Positions 25,130 through 34,271 of a stretch of 64,000 bases of DNA are shown here, in pieces (position 1 is the first letter of the stretch; every line of letters begins with the position of its first letter). This DNA comes from Hymenobacter volaticus (lineage in GTDB: Bacteria; Bacteroidota; Bacteroidia; Cytophagales; Hymenobacteraceae). The stretch spans positions 1,775,501-1,839,500 of the forward strand of contig NZ_CP095061.1 of assembly GCF_022921055.1 (NCBI RefSeq), in the 5' to 3' direction. Below the pieces are notes generated by a model that did no database searches, was not told where the DNA came from, and saw nothing but the letters and a program-made list of their open reading frames with translations. The position numbers were made by a program, and so were the translations under genes.

Positions 25130-27175
25130 ATGGATATCGAACCTAGATTTTTTGAAACCAACGGCCCTGGTACCGGTGGCGTGGTTGGGCAGCCGCTCAA
25201 CCGCGTAGACGGCTACGATAAGGTAACCGGCAAAGCCAAGTATTCCGCTGAGTTTCCGCTGCAGGGCTTGGTATATGGGGTGCTGAAAGGCAGCGAAATT
25301 GCCAAAGGCAAAATCCAGAGTATCGACACCACGGCGGCCATGAAAGAGCCGGGTGTACTGGCGGTGCTCACGCATCAAAACTTGCCCAAACTAGCCAAAA
25401 CACCCAACGATCAGGAAGGCAAGAAAGCTATTGGCGCGCCCATGGGCTTCCTGCCGCTTACCTCCGACGTGGTGCACTACGCTGGGCAGCCCGTGGCGCT
25501 GGTAGTAGCCGATACGTTTGAGCGAGCCACGCACGCGGCTTCGCTGGTGCGAGTGCAGTACGCCGTTGAAAAGCCGCTAGCCTCGTATCAGGACCCTAAG
25601 GCTGAAATCTTCAACCCGGAAAAGGTACAGGACGACAAAACCAAAGGCTATACCCGGCGCGGCGACGCGCAAGCGGCCTTGGCGTCGGCTCCCGTGAAGC
25701 ATTCGGCTACGTATACCCACGCCATCAACCACCACAACCCCATGGAGCCGGGCTCCACTACGGCCATTTGGGAAGCCGCTGATCGGCTGACGGTGTACGA
25801 GTCTACGCAAGGCATTACCCGCACGCAGAAGTCGTTGGCGACTATGCTGGGGCTGCCGCAAGAGCAGGTTCGGGTAGTAACCAAGTACCTCGGCGGCGGC
25901 TTCGGCTGCAAAGGTTCTTCCTGGCCCCACACGGTGCTGACGGTGCAAGCTGCCAAAGCTGTGAACCGACCGGTGAAGTTGGTGCTTACGCGCCAGCAGA
26001 TGTTCACGGGGATGGGCCACCGCGAAGACCAAACCCAAACCCTGCAAATTGGGGCCACCAAGGAAGGCAAGCTGTTGGCGCTGGTGCACGAAAAGACCTC
26101 AACCACCTCGCCCTGGGATAATTACGCCGAGCCGAATAGCCGCATTATCAACCTGCTCTACGACTGCCCTACTTTCGAGTCTTCCTACCAGTTGGCGCGG
26201 GCCAACGTCATGACCTCTACGTTTACTCGGGCCCCTGGTGAAGCTCCTGGCTCGTTTGCCATTGAGTGCTCGATGGATGATCTAGCTTATCAACTTGGTA
26301 TCGACCCGCTGGAAATTCGACTGCGCAATTACGCTGAGAAAGACCCTACTAACGGTAAGCCATGGTCGAGCAAAAGCCTGAAGCAGTGCTACGCCCGCGG
26401 GGCCGAGTTGTTCGGCTGGAGCAAGCGCAACCCCAAAGCTGGCGCCACCCGCGACGGACGCTACCTGGTGGGTATGGGTATGGCCACGGCTTCATATCCG
26501 GTACACAATTCGCAGGGTACGGCCCGCGTCCGCCTCTACGCCGACGGCCACGCCGTGGTGCAAAGCGGCGCCACCGACCTTGGCACCGGCACTTACACGG
26601 TGATGACGCAGGTAGCCGCCGATGCGTTGGGCTTAGCACCCGACAAAGTACGGTTCGAGCTAGGCGATTCGCGCTTGCCCACGGCCCCTAATTCGGGCGG
26701 CTCGGTGGCGGCGGGTACGGTGTCGTCGTCGGTGTATGTGGCGGCGCAGGAGGTCTGGCAGAAACTGAAGAAGTTGGCAATAGCCGATAAAAAGTCGCCT
26801 TTGTACCGCGCCAAAATAGAAGACGTGGTAGTCGAGAAAAACCGCATGGTGCTCAAGACCAACAAGCAAAAAGGCGAAGACTTTGCGGCCTTGATGAAAC
26901 GCAACGAAATGTCGGACATCGAAGGCACTGGTAACGGCAAGTACGGTGCTGGTTACGAAACCGGCCTAGCACCCGGCCCCGCCGACTCGGGTCACCAAGA
27001 CGACAAAGGCGGCCACTCAATGCATTCTTTTGGTACTCATTTCTGCGAAGTGCGTGTCGATGCCGAGTTGGGTACCGTGCGCGTTACGCGCTGGGTGAGC
27101 GTGCACGGGGCCGGCCGCATTCTAAATGCCAAGACGGCGCGCAGCCAGATTATTGGGGCAGCATCTTTGGCATAG
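25130..27175 (+). CDS. paoC: molybdopterin-binding large subunit of the Mo hydroxylase (PaoC/YagR type), broken by a frameshift near 27155
   Basis: This 681-residue frame holds most of the catalytic subunit: N-terminal VDGYDKVTGKAKYSAEFPLQ, the Mo-cofactor segments GGGFGCKGSSWPHT and AINHHNPMEPGSTTA, APGEAPGSFAIECSMDD and the C-terminal GATDLGTGTYTVMTQVAADA. It stops at SQIIGAASLA because of an apparent single-base loss in the G-run 27155-27158. Adding one G gives IIGGSIFGIGAALMEET and continues into the frame at 27187-27465, which contains the catalytic Glu (GEIS). The complete protein would be about 778 residues. It is the third gene of the paoABC-like operon, 64 bases after the FAD subunit. 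Confidence 0.85.
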   Translation: MDIEPRFFETNGPGTGGVVGQPLNRVDGYDKVTGKAKYSAEFPLQGLVYGVLKGSEIAKGKIQSIDTTAAMKEPGVLAVLTHQNLPKLAKTPNDQEGKKAIGAPMGFLPLTSDVVHYAGQPVALVVADTFERATHAASLVRVQYAVEKPLASYQDPKAEIFNPEKVQDDKTKGYTRRGDAQAALASAPVKHSATYTHAINHHNPMEPGSTTAIWEAADRLTVYESTQGITRTQKSLATMLGLPQEQVRVVTKYLGGGFGCKGSSWPHTVLTVQAAKAVNRPVKLVLTRQQMFTGMGHREDQTQTLQIGATKEGKLLALVHEKTSTTSPWDNYAEPNSRIINLLYDCPTFESSYQLARANVMTSTFTRAPGEAPGSFAIECSMDDLAYQLGIDPLEIRLRNYAEKDPTNGKPWSSKSLKQCYARGAELFGWSKRNPKAGATRDGRYLVGMGMATASYPVHNSQGTARVRLYADGHAVVQSGATDLGTGTYTVMTQVAADALGLAPDKVRFELGDSRLPTAPNSGGSVAAGTVSSSVYVAAQEVWQKLKKLAIADKKSPLYRAKIEDVVVEKNRMVLKTNKQKGEDFAALMKRNEMSDIEGTGNGKYGAGYETGLAPGPADSGHQDDKGGHSMHSFGTHFCEVRVDAELGTVRVTRWVSVHGAGRILNAKTARSQIIGAASLA

Positions 27176-27186
27176 GGGCGGCGCTA

Positions 27187-27465
27187 ATGGAAGAAACCTA
27201 CCGCGACCCAAACTTTGCCCGCTACACCAATGCCAGCCTCGGGGAGTATCACATTCCCGTAAATGCTGACATTCCGGATATGACGGTAGAATTCATCGAC
27301 GAACACGACCCGTACATTAATGCCATGGGCGTGAAAGGCATCGGCGAAATATCAATGGTAGGCGTAGCCGCTGCCGTGGCCAATGCCGTGTTTCATGCCA
27401 CCGGCAAACGTGTCCGGGACCTGCCCATCACCCCCGATAAAGTAATGGGCGTTTTAACGGCTTAG
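27187..27465 (+). CDS. C-terminal end of the Mo-hydroxylase large subunit
   Basis: This 92-residue frame is the displaced tail of the preceding subunit. It reads GIGAALMEETYRDPNFARYT, then YHIPVNADIPDMTVEFID, then NAMGVKGIGEISMVGVAAAV. The Glu in KGIGEIS is the conserved catalytic base of the xanthine oxidase family, and RDLPITPDKVMGVL closes the protein as in relatives. On its own it has no function. The frameshift joining it to the main frame lies about 30 bases upstream of its first Met. Confidence 0.85.
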   Translation: MEETYRDPNFARYTNASLGEYHIPVNADIPDMTVEFIDEHDPYINAMGVKGIGEISMVGVAAAVANAVFHATGKRVRDLPITPDKVMGVLTA

Positions 27466-27538
27466 GATTGAGAAAGAACTGCTTGATGCGCAAAGCCGCA
27501 AAAGCACACTTATAGTTGACTTTGCCAGAGCATATCGA

Positions 27539-27622
27539 TCCTGCTGAGCGCAGCCGAAGCATCTCGCTAGGATAGTATATCCTGAGATTCGAATGAGATA
27601 CTACAGTTCCGTTCAGCAGGAC
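27539..27622. repeat. degenerate copy of the palindromic repeat
   Basis: Left arm CTGCTGAGCGCAGCCGAAGC plus ATCTCGC is well kept; the right arm (GAGATAC...GTTCAGCAGGAC) has drifted. It lies in the 398-base gap before the XdhC gene, where I see no other gene. Confidence 0.7.
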
Positions 27623-27863
27623 AGGTTACGTATTGCAATTTCATCTTTATAACTTCTCCCTGTGGTGTGCTTCGATAAACGCAGCAAGACGTTCTTGGTG
27701 CCTATCGACTTATAACCACACCTTACTTGTTATCCTACTTAGCTGAACGAAGAAATTAGCAAGCTTGCTTTTTAGCTGCAAAAGCGGCTTTGGAGCATCG
27801 TGAGCTTTGTTGCCTCGTATAACGCTTGAGTGAGTACATTTCAGCACAAACCGAATACCCCGC

Positions 27864-29051
27864 ATGACTGAGCTTCAACGTCTTCTTCTAGCTTACGACG
27901 AACACCGCGCCGCTAACCGAGCTTGCGCGTTGGCTTCCGTGGTTGATGTAGCAGGCTCGGCGTATCGGCGGCCAGGGGCCCGCATGTTGGTGACGGAAGA
28001 TGGACAATTGACTGGTGCTATTAGCGGCGGTTGCCTAGAAGGAGATGCACGTCGGCGGGCGCGCCAAACCATTCGGCAGCGCCGCCCCAGCGTCGTTACC
28101 TACGACTCCACCGACCCTGAGGACGACTTGCAATTTGGCGCCGCGCTAGGTTGCCAAGGTATCGTGCAAATTCTGTTGGAGCCGCTTGATTTCACTGATC
28201 CTGATAATCCACTGGAACTGCTGCGGCGTTGGGCCGAAGGAGTGGAGGAGCCCGCTGTAGTAGCTACGGTGTTTAGTTTGGCTGGCGCGCAAGCTCCGGC
28301 CCAAATGGGAGAGAGGCTGCTATTGCTGCCCGATGGTACTGTGCAAGGCACGCTTCCAGCCTCCACGGAGCTCTACGACACTATTTTATCGGATGCCCGC
28401 GCTGCCTTGCAAGCCGTTCAGCCGGCTACCCGTCAATATGCAGTCGGAGCCGGTACCGTACGAGTTTGCCTGGAAATATTACGGCCGCCGGTACGCCTAA
28501 CCGTGTATGGTGCCGGCAACGATGTGCAACCACTTGTGCGTTTAGCTGCTGGTTTGGGCTGGCGGGTACAGGTGGTAGATGGCCGCCCCGTGCAAGCGCA
28601 GCCAGCCCGTTTTCCGAATGCGGAACTGGTGCGGGTATTACCGCTGGCCGAAGTAGGAGCGGAGCCCTACGACACTCGTTTTGCGCTGCTCATGACCCAT
28701 AATTATTACTACGATTTGGCCGTGCTAAGCCATTTGCTGCACGCTCCTACGCAGTATATCGGGCTGCTCGGGCCTCGGAAAAAGTACGAGCGGCTACTGA
28801 CTGATCTGCAAAAAAAGGAACCCGCCGCCGACGAACTTCTAGCCGGACGGCTCCACAGTCCCATCGGCCTCAACCTTGGCGCCGAAACGCCCGAAGAAAT
28901 TGCGCTGTCTATTGTGGCCGAGATTCAGGCGGTGCTGGCAGGTCGCCCGGCCGGTTTCCTGCGCGATTCACCGCACCCTATTCATCCACCGTTGCACTCG
29001 GATGGGCCTTTGCAAGCAGAAGGGCGTGTAGATGCTGTCTGTGAGCTTTAG
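27864..29051 (+). CDS. xdhC: XdhC family molybdenum-cofactor maturation protein
   Basis: This 395-residue protein matches XdhC/CoxI/PaoD factors, which bind and sulfurate the molybdenum cofactor and insert it into xanthine-oxidase-type enzymes. The N-terminal XdhC domain shows VVDVAGSAYRRPGARMLV and GAISGGCLEGDARRR (about residues 28-75), with the conserved GGCLE. The C-terminal Rossmann domain has LTVYGAGNDVQPLVRLA and DTRFALLMTHNYYYDLAVL, then YIGLLGPRKKYERLL. It is followed by the nucleotidyltransferase in the same direction. It serves the enzyme encoded just upstream. Confidence 0.9.
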   Translation: MTELQRLLLAYDEHRAANRACALASVVDVAGSAYRRPGARMLVTEDGQLTGAISGGCLEGDARRRARQTIRQRRPSVVTYDSTDPEDDLQFGAALGCQGIVQILLEPLDFTDPDNPLELLRRWAEGVEEPAVVATVFSLAGAQAPAQMGERLLLLPDGTVQGTLPASTELYDTILSDARAALQAVQPATRQYAVGAGTVRVCLEILRPPVRLTVYGAGNDVQPLVRLAAGLGWRVQVVDGRPVQAQPARFPNAELVRVLPLAEVGAEPYDTRFALLMTHNYYYDLAVLSHLLHAPTQYIGLLGPRKKYERLLTDLQKKEPAADELLAGRLHSPIGLNLGAETPEEIALSIVAEIQAVLAGRPAGFLRDSPHPIHPPLHSDGPLQAEGRVDAVCEL

Positions 29052-29117
29052 CGCGCCGAGGGTTATGGGCATGCAGTTCAGGATAGCAGGCTTATAGAAA
29101 GGAAACTAAATTCACGT

Positions 29118-29735
29118 ATGCCTACTGCGGTTATCTTGCTTGCAGCCGGTTCATCTTCGCGTCTAGGCCAGCCTAAGCAGCTGTTGGCTTACGAAGGTAA
29201 AACCCTACTCCGTCGCGCTGCTGAAACAGCGGTGGCCGCTGCAGCTGGGGTTCCGGTAGTAGTGGTGACCGGTGCGCTGCATGAGGAATTGCTGCCAGAG
29301 TTAGCCGGACTGTCTGTGTTGGTTGTGCGCTGTAATAGCTGGGCCCAAGGTATGGGGGCTTCCCTTAAGACCGGATTGGCCGCCTTGGAAAGTTTGTGTA
29401 ACAACTGGGCTACCGTTGTGGTGACGCTCTGCGACCAACCACACGTGACGGCCAAGGTTATTGAACAGCTAGTAACCACTTATCTGCATACGAGCCAGCC
29501 CATAGTAGCCGCCGAATATGGAGGGGTGCGGGGAGTGCCTGTGCTATTTGGAGCCGAGGTGGTGCCACTGTTACGTCAGATTTCCGACGCAGCCGGAGCT
29601 GCCCAACTACTCAAGCAGCACCCGCAACTAGTAGCCACCGTGCCATTCGCGGCCGGGGCCGTAGACGTAGACACCCCTGAACAATACGTCGCGTTGCTAG
29701 GCGACAAAACCTCTTCTCAGTCTGGCAACACGTAA
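29118..29735 (+). CDS. mocA: molybdenum cofactor cytidylyltransferase / MobA-like NTP transferase
   Basis: This 205-residue nucleotidyltransferase has the signature VILLAAGSSSRLGQPKQLLA (about residues 5-24), a LCDQPHVTAKVIEQL motif around residue 100 and a DVDTPEQY motif near the C-terminus. It resembles MocA, which attaches CMP to molybdopterin to make the MCD cofactor used by PaoABC-type hydroxylases. GTP-using MobA relatives share the same fold, so the nucleotide is inferred from the operon context. It is placed 66 bases after xdhC. Confidence 0.85.
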   Translation: MPTAVILLAAGSSSRLGQPKQLLAYEGKTLLRRAAETAVAAAAGVPVVVVTGALHEELLPELAGLSVLVVRCNSWAQGMGASLKTGLAALESLCNNWATVVVTLCDQPHVTAKVIEQLVTTYLHTSQPIVAAEYGGVRGVPVLFGAEVVPLLRQISDAAGAAQLLKQHPQLVATVPFAAGAVDVDTPEQYVALLGDKTSSQSGNT

Positions 29736-29811
29736 GATTCCTAATAGCTCAACAACCACAACCGTTGAATCCCGTTATCTTGGCCGGTACTACACCCTCA
29801 ACTCTGTCTCT

Positions 29812-31254
29812 ATGACAACTGCCTCGGCTACCGCGCCGGACACCGGCTTCGAGAACATCCCCAAAGACGATAAACGAATCACCCGCGGCTGGACGTTCTA
29901 CGACTGGGCCAATTCCGTGTATCCGCTCGTTATTACGTCGAGCATCTTTCCTATTTATTGGGGTGCCGTCACCAAAACGCTGAGCCCGCAGACTGATGTG
30001 GTTAGTTTCTTGGGGTTCCAAGTGCCGGGCTCCTCGCTGCTGACGTACGCTATATCGGCTGCCTTTCTGCTGGTGGCGCTAATTAGTCCCTTCCTCACGT
30101 CGCTGGCCGACTTCTCGGGGCGCAAGAAGCTGTTCATGCAGATCTTTTGCTACATCGGGGCCGCGAGTTGTGCCGCGCTGTTCTTCTTCACGCCCGAAAC
30201 GCTCACACTCAGCACGTTTATCTTCATTGCAGCCACCTTCGGCTTTTCGGGCTCGATTGTTTTCTACAACAGCTACTTACCGCTCATTTCCTCGGAAGAG
30301 CAGTACGATTCGCTGTCGGCACGGGGCTTTTCGATGGGGTATATCGGTTCGGTGGTGCTGTTGATCATATGCCTGATTATCAATCAGTTTCCAAACATAG
30401 TAGGCATTGATGCCTCTACGCCTGAAGGAGCCCGCTTGCCGGCCCGTATTTCCTTTTTGCTTACAGGGGTTTGGTGGGCTGGTTTCGCTCAGATTCCGTT
30501 CTTCACCTTGCCCGTCGACCCCGGCCGCCCCGCCGCTGTTGCCACCTCCGATTCGGGTTGGTTGCTCAATGGCTTCCGGGAGTTAGGTAAGGTATGGGAC
30601 CAACTCAAGCAGCTCCCCAACCTAAAACGCTTCCTGCTCGCCTACTTCACTTACAACATGGGCGTGCAAACCGTGATGTACGTGGCCACCATCTTCGGCG
30701 ACAAAGAGCTGCACCTGGAAAGCACAGCCCTCATCATTACTATCCTGTTGCTGCAAGTAGTAGGCATTCTAGGTGCCTATTTGTTTGCCAAGCTTTCGGA
30801 GCGCATCGGTAATACGCGAGCTTTGAGTTGGTCGGTGTTTATCTGGATGTGCATCTGCGTAGCAGGCTACTTTGTGCAGGCCGGCTGGAGCTTCTATGCG
30901 TTGGCCTCAATTATTGGCCTCACCATGGGCGCCATCCAGAGTTTGTCACGCAGCACGTATTCTAAGATTATTCCCGAGAATACCCCAAATACGGCGGCTT
31001 TCTTCAGCTTTTTCGACGTGACCGAAAAGCTGAGCATCGTGATAGGCACAGCCGTATTCGGCGTCATTGCGCAGATTACGGGCTCTATGCGCAACAGCAT
31101 TTTGTCGCTCATTGTCTTCTTTGTGCTCGGGCTGCTTTTCCTGCTGACGCTACGCGGCAAGAAGCTGCGCGACGAAGTACACAACTCAGGAGACGAGGCG
31201 GTAGCTCCACCACCTGCCACCCCCAACGTAGGCATGCCGGCTACTCGCAAGTAA
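29812..31254 (+). CDS. MFS transporter, UMF1 (Atg22-like) family
   Basis: This 480-residue protein has about 12 hydrophobic segments and the UMF1-type opening GWTFYDWANSVYPLVITSSI (about residues 22-41). Other signatures are LADFSGRKKLFMQIF (loop between helices 2 and 3) and MGAIQSLSRSTYSKIIPENT (helix 8-9 loop, with ENTPNTAAFFSFFDVTEK). Bacterial members of this family are predicted permeases of unknown substrate. The C-terminal 30 residues are Pro/Ala rich and cytoplasmic. A terminator follows within 20 bases, so it forms its own unit. Confidence 0.85.
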   Translation: MTTASATAPDTGFENIPKDDKRITRGWTFYDWANSVYPLVITSSIFPIYWGAVTKTLSPQTDVVSFLGFQVPGSSLLTYAISAAFLLVALISPFLTSLADFSGRKKLFMQIFCYIGAASCAALFFFTPETLTLSTFIFIAATFGFSGSIVFYNSYLPLISSEEQYDSLSARGFSMGYIGSVVLLIICLIINQFPNIVGIDASTPEGARLPARISFLLTGVWWAGFAQIPFFTLPVDPGRPAAVATSDSGWLLNGFRELGKVWDQLKQLPNLKRFLLAYFTYNMGVQTVMYVATIFGDKELHLESTALIITILLLQVVGILGAYLFAKLSERIGNTRALSWSVFIWMCICVAGYFVQAGWSFYALASIIGLTMGAIQSLSRSTYSKIIPENTPNTAAFFSFFDVTEKLSIVIGTAVFGVIAQITGSMRNSILSLIVFFVLGLLFLLTLRGKKLRDEVHNSGDEAVAPPPATPNVGMPATRK

Positions 31255-31272
31255 CTAGAAGCCAAAGTATCG

Positions 31273-31308
31273 ACTAAAAAGCCCCGTCCATTAACGGGGC
31301 TTTTTAGT
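31273..31308 (+). terminator. intrinsic terminator
   Basis: Stem ACTAAAAAGCCCCGT / ACGGGGCTTTTTAGT with a six-base loop, 18 bases after the UMF1 stop. Confidence 0.9.
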
Positions 31309-31383
31309 TAGCTTAGATAGCCAGCAAATAAACTTCCGTTCCAAGTACGTTTCTACCTGCTCTCACCTCAATTCCCCAACCCC

Positions 31384-31899
31384 ATGACCGAAGCTCAACC
31401 TACCTTGCAAGCCGCTCTCAGCCAGGAACTGAAACACGAGTTGAAGCTCACGCGGCGCCTCCTAGAGCGAGTTCCTACCGAGCAATTTAGCTGGCAGCCT
31501 CATCCTAAGTCGATGAAACTTGGTACGCTGGCCTCGCATATGGCCAATCTGGTTGGCTACCTAGAAATGTCGATGGCCGGCCCCGAAACCGATTTGGCTA
31601 TCACAAAAATGCCCGATTCGCCTACCAGCACCGACGAAGTCCTGCGCCGCTTCGACGTCAATGGCGAAAACATCCACAAAGCCCTAGAGCAGCTAGATGA
31701 TACTATGCTTCATAGTGTGTGGTCGTTGCGTCGAGGGGAACAGGTATTCATGACCATGCCCCGTGCTGCTGTAGCGCGCACTCTGGTACTGAACCACCTC
31801 ATCCACCACCGCGGCCAATTGAGCGTGTACCTGCGTCTGCTCGATATTCCAGTACCTGCCATCTACGGTGGCTCCGCCGACGAAGCTCCTCAGCGCTAA
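31384..31899 (+). CDS. DinB family protein
   Basis: This 171-residue four-helix protein has the DinB metal-binding pattern: a first His in LASHMANLVGYL (about residue 55) and the pair HLIHHRGQLSVYLRLL near residue 140. DinB/YfiT-like proteins are putative metal-dependent hydrolases or bacillithiol-type transferases; many bacterial members are stress-linked. The length and both His motifs fit. The substrate is unknown. Confidence 0.85.
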   Translation: MTEAQPTLQAALSQELKHELKLTRRLLERVPTEQFSWQPHPKSMKLGTLASHMANLVGYLEMSMAGPETDLAITKMPDSPTSTDEVLRRFDVNGENIHKALEQLDDTMLHSVWSLRRGEQVFMTMPRAAVARTLVLNHLIHHRGQLSVYLRLLDIPVPAIYGGSADEAPQR

Positions 31900-31920
31900 G
31901 GCGTCTTGCAGCCAGGATAA

Positions 31921-31956
31921 CGAGAAAGAATGTAGTATATACTACATTCTTTCTCG
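31921..31956. terminator. perfect 36-base palindrome in a convergent gap
   Basis: Arms CGAGAAAGAATGTAGTAT and its exact complement with no loop bases. It lies between the DinB gene (plus) and the amidohydrolase (minus) and probably serves as a shared terminator, though the T-run is poor. Confidence 0.6.
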
Positions 31957-31974
31957 TTATATCTAGGTGAGAAG

Positions 31975-33630
31975 CTACTCACCACCAAACACTTGCTCGC
32001 CTGCAATCCAGGTTTGCTGCACTTTCGCACCGCGCAGCTTTTCTTTGGGCGCTTGCAGCAAGTCAGTGTCTAACACCACGAAGTCGGCGGCCATGCCGGG
32101 GCGGATACTGCCTTTCTGCTTGTTCTCGAAGGCGGCGTGTGCTGCCCACGTGGTCATCCCGCGCAAAGCATCGGGGCGACTTAGGGCGTTTTCCATCTGG
32201 AACCCTTTGGCGGGATAGTTCTTGGCATCCTGCCGAGCTACGGCGCTATGGAAGCCAAACAGCGGGTTGATGTCTTCCACCGGAAAGTCGGAGCCGAGGG
32301 CTACTTGCCCGTATTGCTGGCGGAGGTCATTGAAGGCATAGGCTGTTTTCAGCCGTTCGGCACCAAGCCGTTCGCCGGCCCAATACATGTCGGAGGTGGC
32401 GTGAGTGGGCTGCACCGAAGGCACGATGCCAAACTGCCCAAACTTAGCAACGTCGGCCTTGCTCACCACTTGCGCGTGCTCGATGCGCCAGCGCCGGTCG
32501 TTTTTGCCTTTTAGTACCTCGCCATAAATATCGAGCAGCAGGCGGTTGCTGGAGTCGCCGATGGCGTGGGTGTTCATTTGGAACTTGCTAGCGGCCAGCT
32601 CTTTTGCTAGCGTCCGGTAGTCGGCTATGGAAGAAAGCAGGAAGCCGGTTTCCTTGTGCTTGTCGGTGTAGGGGTGCAGTAGGCAGGCTCCGCGCGAGCC
32701 GAGGGCCCCATCAGCGTATACTTTGAAGCTGCACACCGTAAGGCGGTCCTCGAACACCGGCCCATTTTTCAGGTAGTAGTCTTTGTTGGTTTTGGTGGGG
32801 TTGAGCATGGCATACACTCGCAGTTTCAGCTTGCCTTGCTGCTGTAGTGCGGCCATCTGGTCGATGTTGGCTTTGTCGAGGCCCGCGTCGGCGAGGCTGG
32901 TGAGGCCCACGGCTACGCAACGCTGCTGAGCTTCCAGCAAGGCCGCGTTAGCTTCGGCGGGTGTTGGCTCCGGGATTTTGGTGCTTACCAGATCCACGGC
33001 GTTGTCAACGAGCAAGCCCGTGAGTTGGCCCGCCGCATTTTTGGTAATGGTGCCACCGCTAATGGGTGTTTTGGCGGTAACTCCAGCTAAATCCAGTGCC
33101 TTTTGGTTCACGAGGGCCGCGTGCCCATCTACTCGTACGATAAAGACAGGCGTGTTTGGAAACAGAACATCGAGTGTGTCCTTAGTGGGAAACTGCTTGG
33201 TGGGCCAGTCGTTCTGGTCCCAACCGCGGCCCGTCAGCCACGCTACCTGCGGATATTGCTGGCGCTGCTGTTGCAACTTGGTTATCACTTGCGCCCACGA
33301 GGTAGTGCCTACCAAATCGGCATCGCGCAGCCCCAAGGCGTAGCGGTAGAAGTGGCAATGGGCGTCGTAAAAGCCGGGATAAATAAATTGTCCTCGCGCA
33401 TCAACTGTTGATTTGCCCGTGTACTGGCGGCGGATATCTTCCTCTTTGCCTACGGCTACAAACTTGCCGTCTTGCACCGCGAAGGCCGTAGCCTTGGCAA
33501 AAGTGGAATCGACGGTATATACTGTAGCATTGTAGACCACCAAATCAACGGACTGATTTGAACTACTCTGGCAGCTACTAAAAAAGCCCAGCAACGGCAG
33601 CAAGGCAAATAAACGGAAAGATCGAAGCAT
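31975..33630 (-). CDS. amidohydrolase (YtcJ-like), lipoprotein
   Basis: This 551-residue protein has a lipoprotein signal (MLRSFRLFALLPLLGFFSSC) and then an amidohydrolase_3 domain: VVYNATVYTVD, the metal site FYDAHCHFYRYALG (HxH), CSFKVYADGALGSRGACLLH, a His in MNTHAIGDSSNRLLL, IEHAQVV and the Asp in ALGSDFPVEDIN. The closing strand WIAGEQVFGG is typical. Family members hydrolyse amides or N-acyl groups in small molecules with two zinc ions. I chose the ATG at 33628-33630 because it begins the signal; an earlier start would add 14 residues. A TACTTTCG box 5 bases upstream is a possible promoter element. Confidence 0.85.
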   Translation of the reverse strand: MLRSFRLFALLPLLGFFSSCQSSSNQSVDLVVYNATVYTVDSTFAKATAFAVQDGKFVAVGKEEDIRRQYTGKSTVDARGQFIYPGFYDAHCHFYRYALGLRDADLVGTTSWAQVITKLQQQRQQYPQVAWLTGRGWDQNDWPTKQFPTKDTLDVLFPNTPVFIVRVDGHAALVNQKALDLAGVTAKTPISGGTITKNAAGQLTGLLVDNAVDLVSTKIPEPTPAEANAALLEAQQRCVAVGLTSLADAGLDKANIDQMAALQQQGKLKLRVYAMLNPTKTNKDYYLKNGPVFEDRLTVCSFKVYADGALGSRGACLLHPYTDKHKETGFLLSSIADYRTLAKELAASKFQMNTHAIGDSSNRLLLDIYGEVLKGKNDRRWRIEHAQVVSKADVAKFGQFGIVPSVQPTHATSDMYWAGERLGAERLKTAYAFNDLRQQYGQVALGSDFPVEDINPLFGFHSAVARQDAKNYPAKGFQMENALSRPDALRGMTTWAAHAAFENKQKGSIRPGMAADFVVLDTDLLQAPKEKLRGAKVQQTWIAGEQVFGGE

Positions 33631-33693
33631 GCCGCGAAAGTAACGATTTAGTGTATTGAGCAACTGAATCACGCCGCCGCTACATCAACATTT

Positions 33694-34128
33694 CTACCGC
33701 TCCACCGAGTCTTGTTGCAAGCAGTGTTCCAGCCAGGCGCGGGCGGGGGCTTCCTCGGTAAACCGTTGGATCAGGTAAGGGAGGTCTTGCGAAGCCTCGC
33801 TTTTTTGAGGAATACCAATGTTGGCCATAGCGCCAGCGAGGTGGTGCGGCGCCATCAGCAACGCAACATAGGCGGTGCGTCCTAAGCGAGGGTACACACG
33901 GGGAAAGAAATCTTCCATCATCCAGAACACATCGGATGCGTCCACTCCCGTCCGTCGCCGAACATCAATCAGCCAGAAGCGGCAGTTCATTTCGGCCGCA
34001 ATGTCGAGGATGGCGGCATAGCCTCGTTGGAGTTCGAACGGCATCACGCCCCGCTTCCAATGCCCATAGAGCAGTTGTTGATTGGGATGGTAGGTGACGT
34101 CTAGGTAAGCAGTAGAGAATGAATCCAT
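33694..34128 (-). CDS. STAS/SpoIIAA-like hypothetical protein
   Basis: This 144-residue protein alternates strands and helices: VTYHPNQQLLYGHWKRGVMP, YAAILDIAAEMNCRFWLIDV, WMMEDFFPRVYP and ARAWLEHC at the end. It is similar in length and layout to the protein at 53033-53470 (VEYDAHNQWLRATWRGFINP, ... AEDWLRGC), so both are probably members of a Bacteroidota STAS- or SEC14-like family of unknown role. I do not recognise a named gene. It lies 63 bases upstream of, and on the same strand as, the amidohydrolase. Confidence 0.55.
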   Translation of the reverse strand: MDSFSTAYLDVTYHPNQQLLYGHWKRGVMPFELQRGYAAILDIAAEMNCRFWLIDVRRRTGVDASDVFWMMEDFFPRVYPRLGRTAYVALLMAPHHLAGAMANIGIPQKSEASQDLPYLIQRFTEEAPARAWLEHCLQQDSVER

Positions 34129-34191
34129 AGCAAATTAAAGCAGAGTAATACAGGACGCGCAATGACTACAATAATGGGAGGCCGCCACAAA

Positions 34192-34227
34192 CAAAAACCC
34201 CAGCGGGTTGGAGCCACTGGGGTTTTG
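34192..34227 (-). terminator. intrinsic terminator
   Basis: Stem CAAAACCCCAG / CTGGGGTTTTG, with a T-run on the minus strand, 44 bases beyond the AMP nucleosidase stop. Confidence 0.85.
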
Positions 34228-34271
34228 CTGGTAGCGCCGCTATGCAAGCTAAGCGAAAGGTGCTGTTTTCG

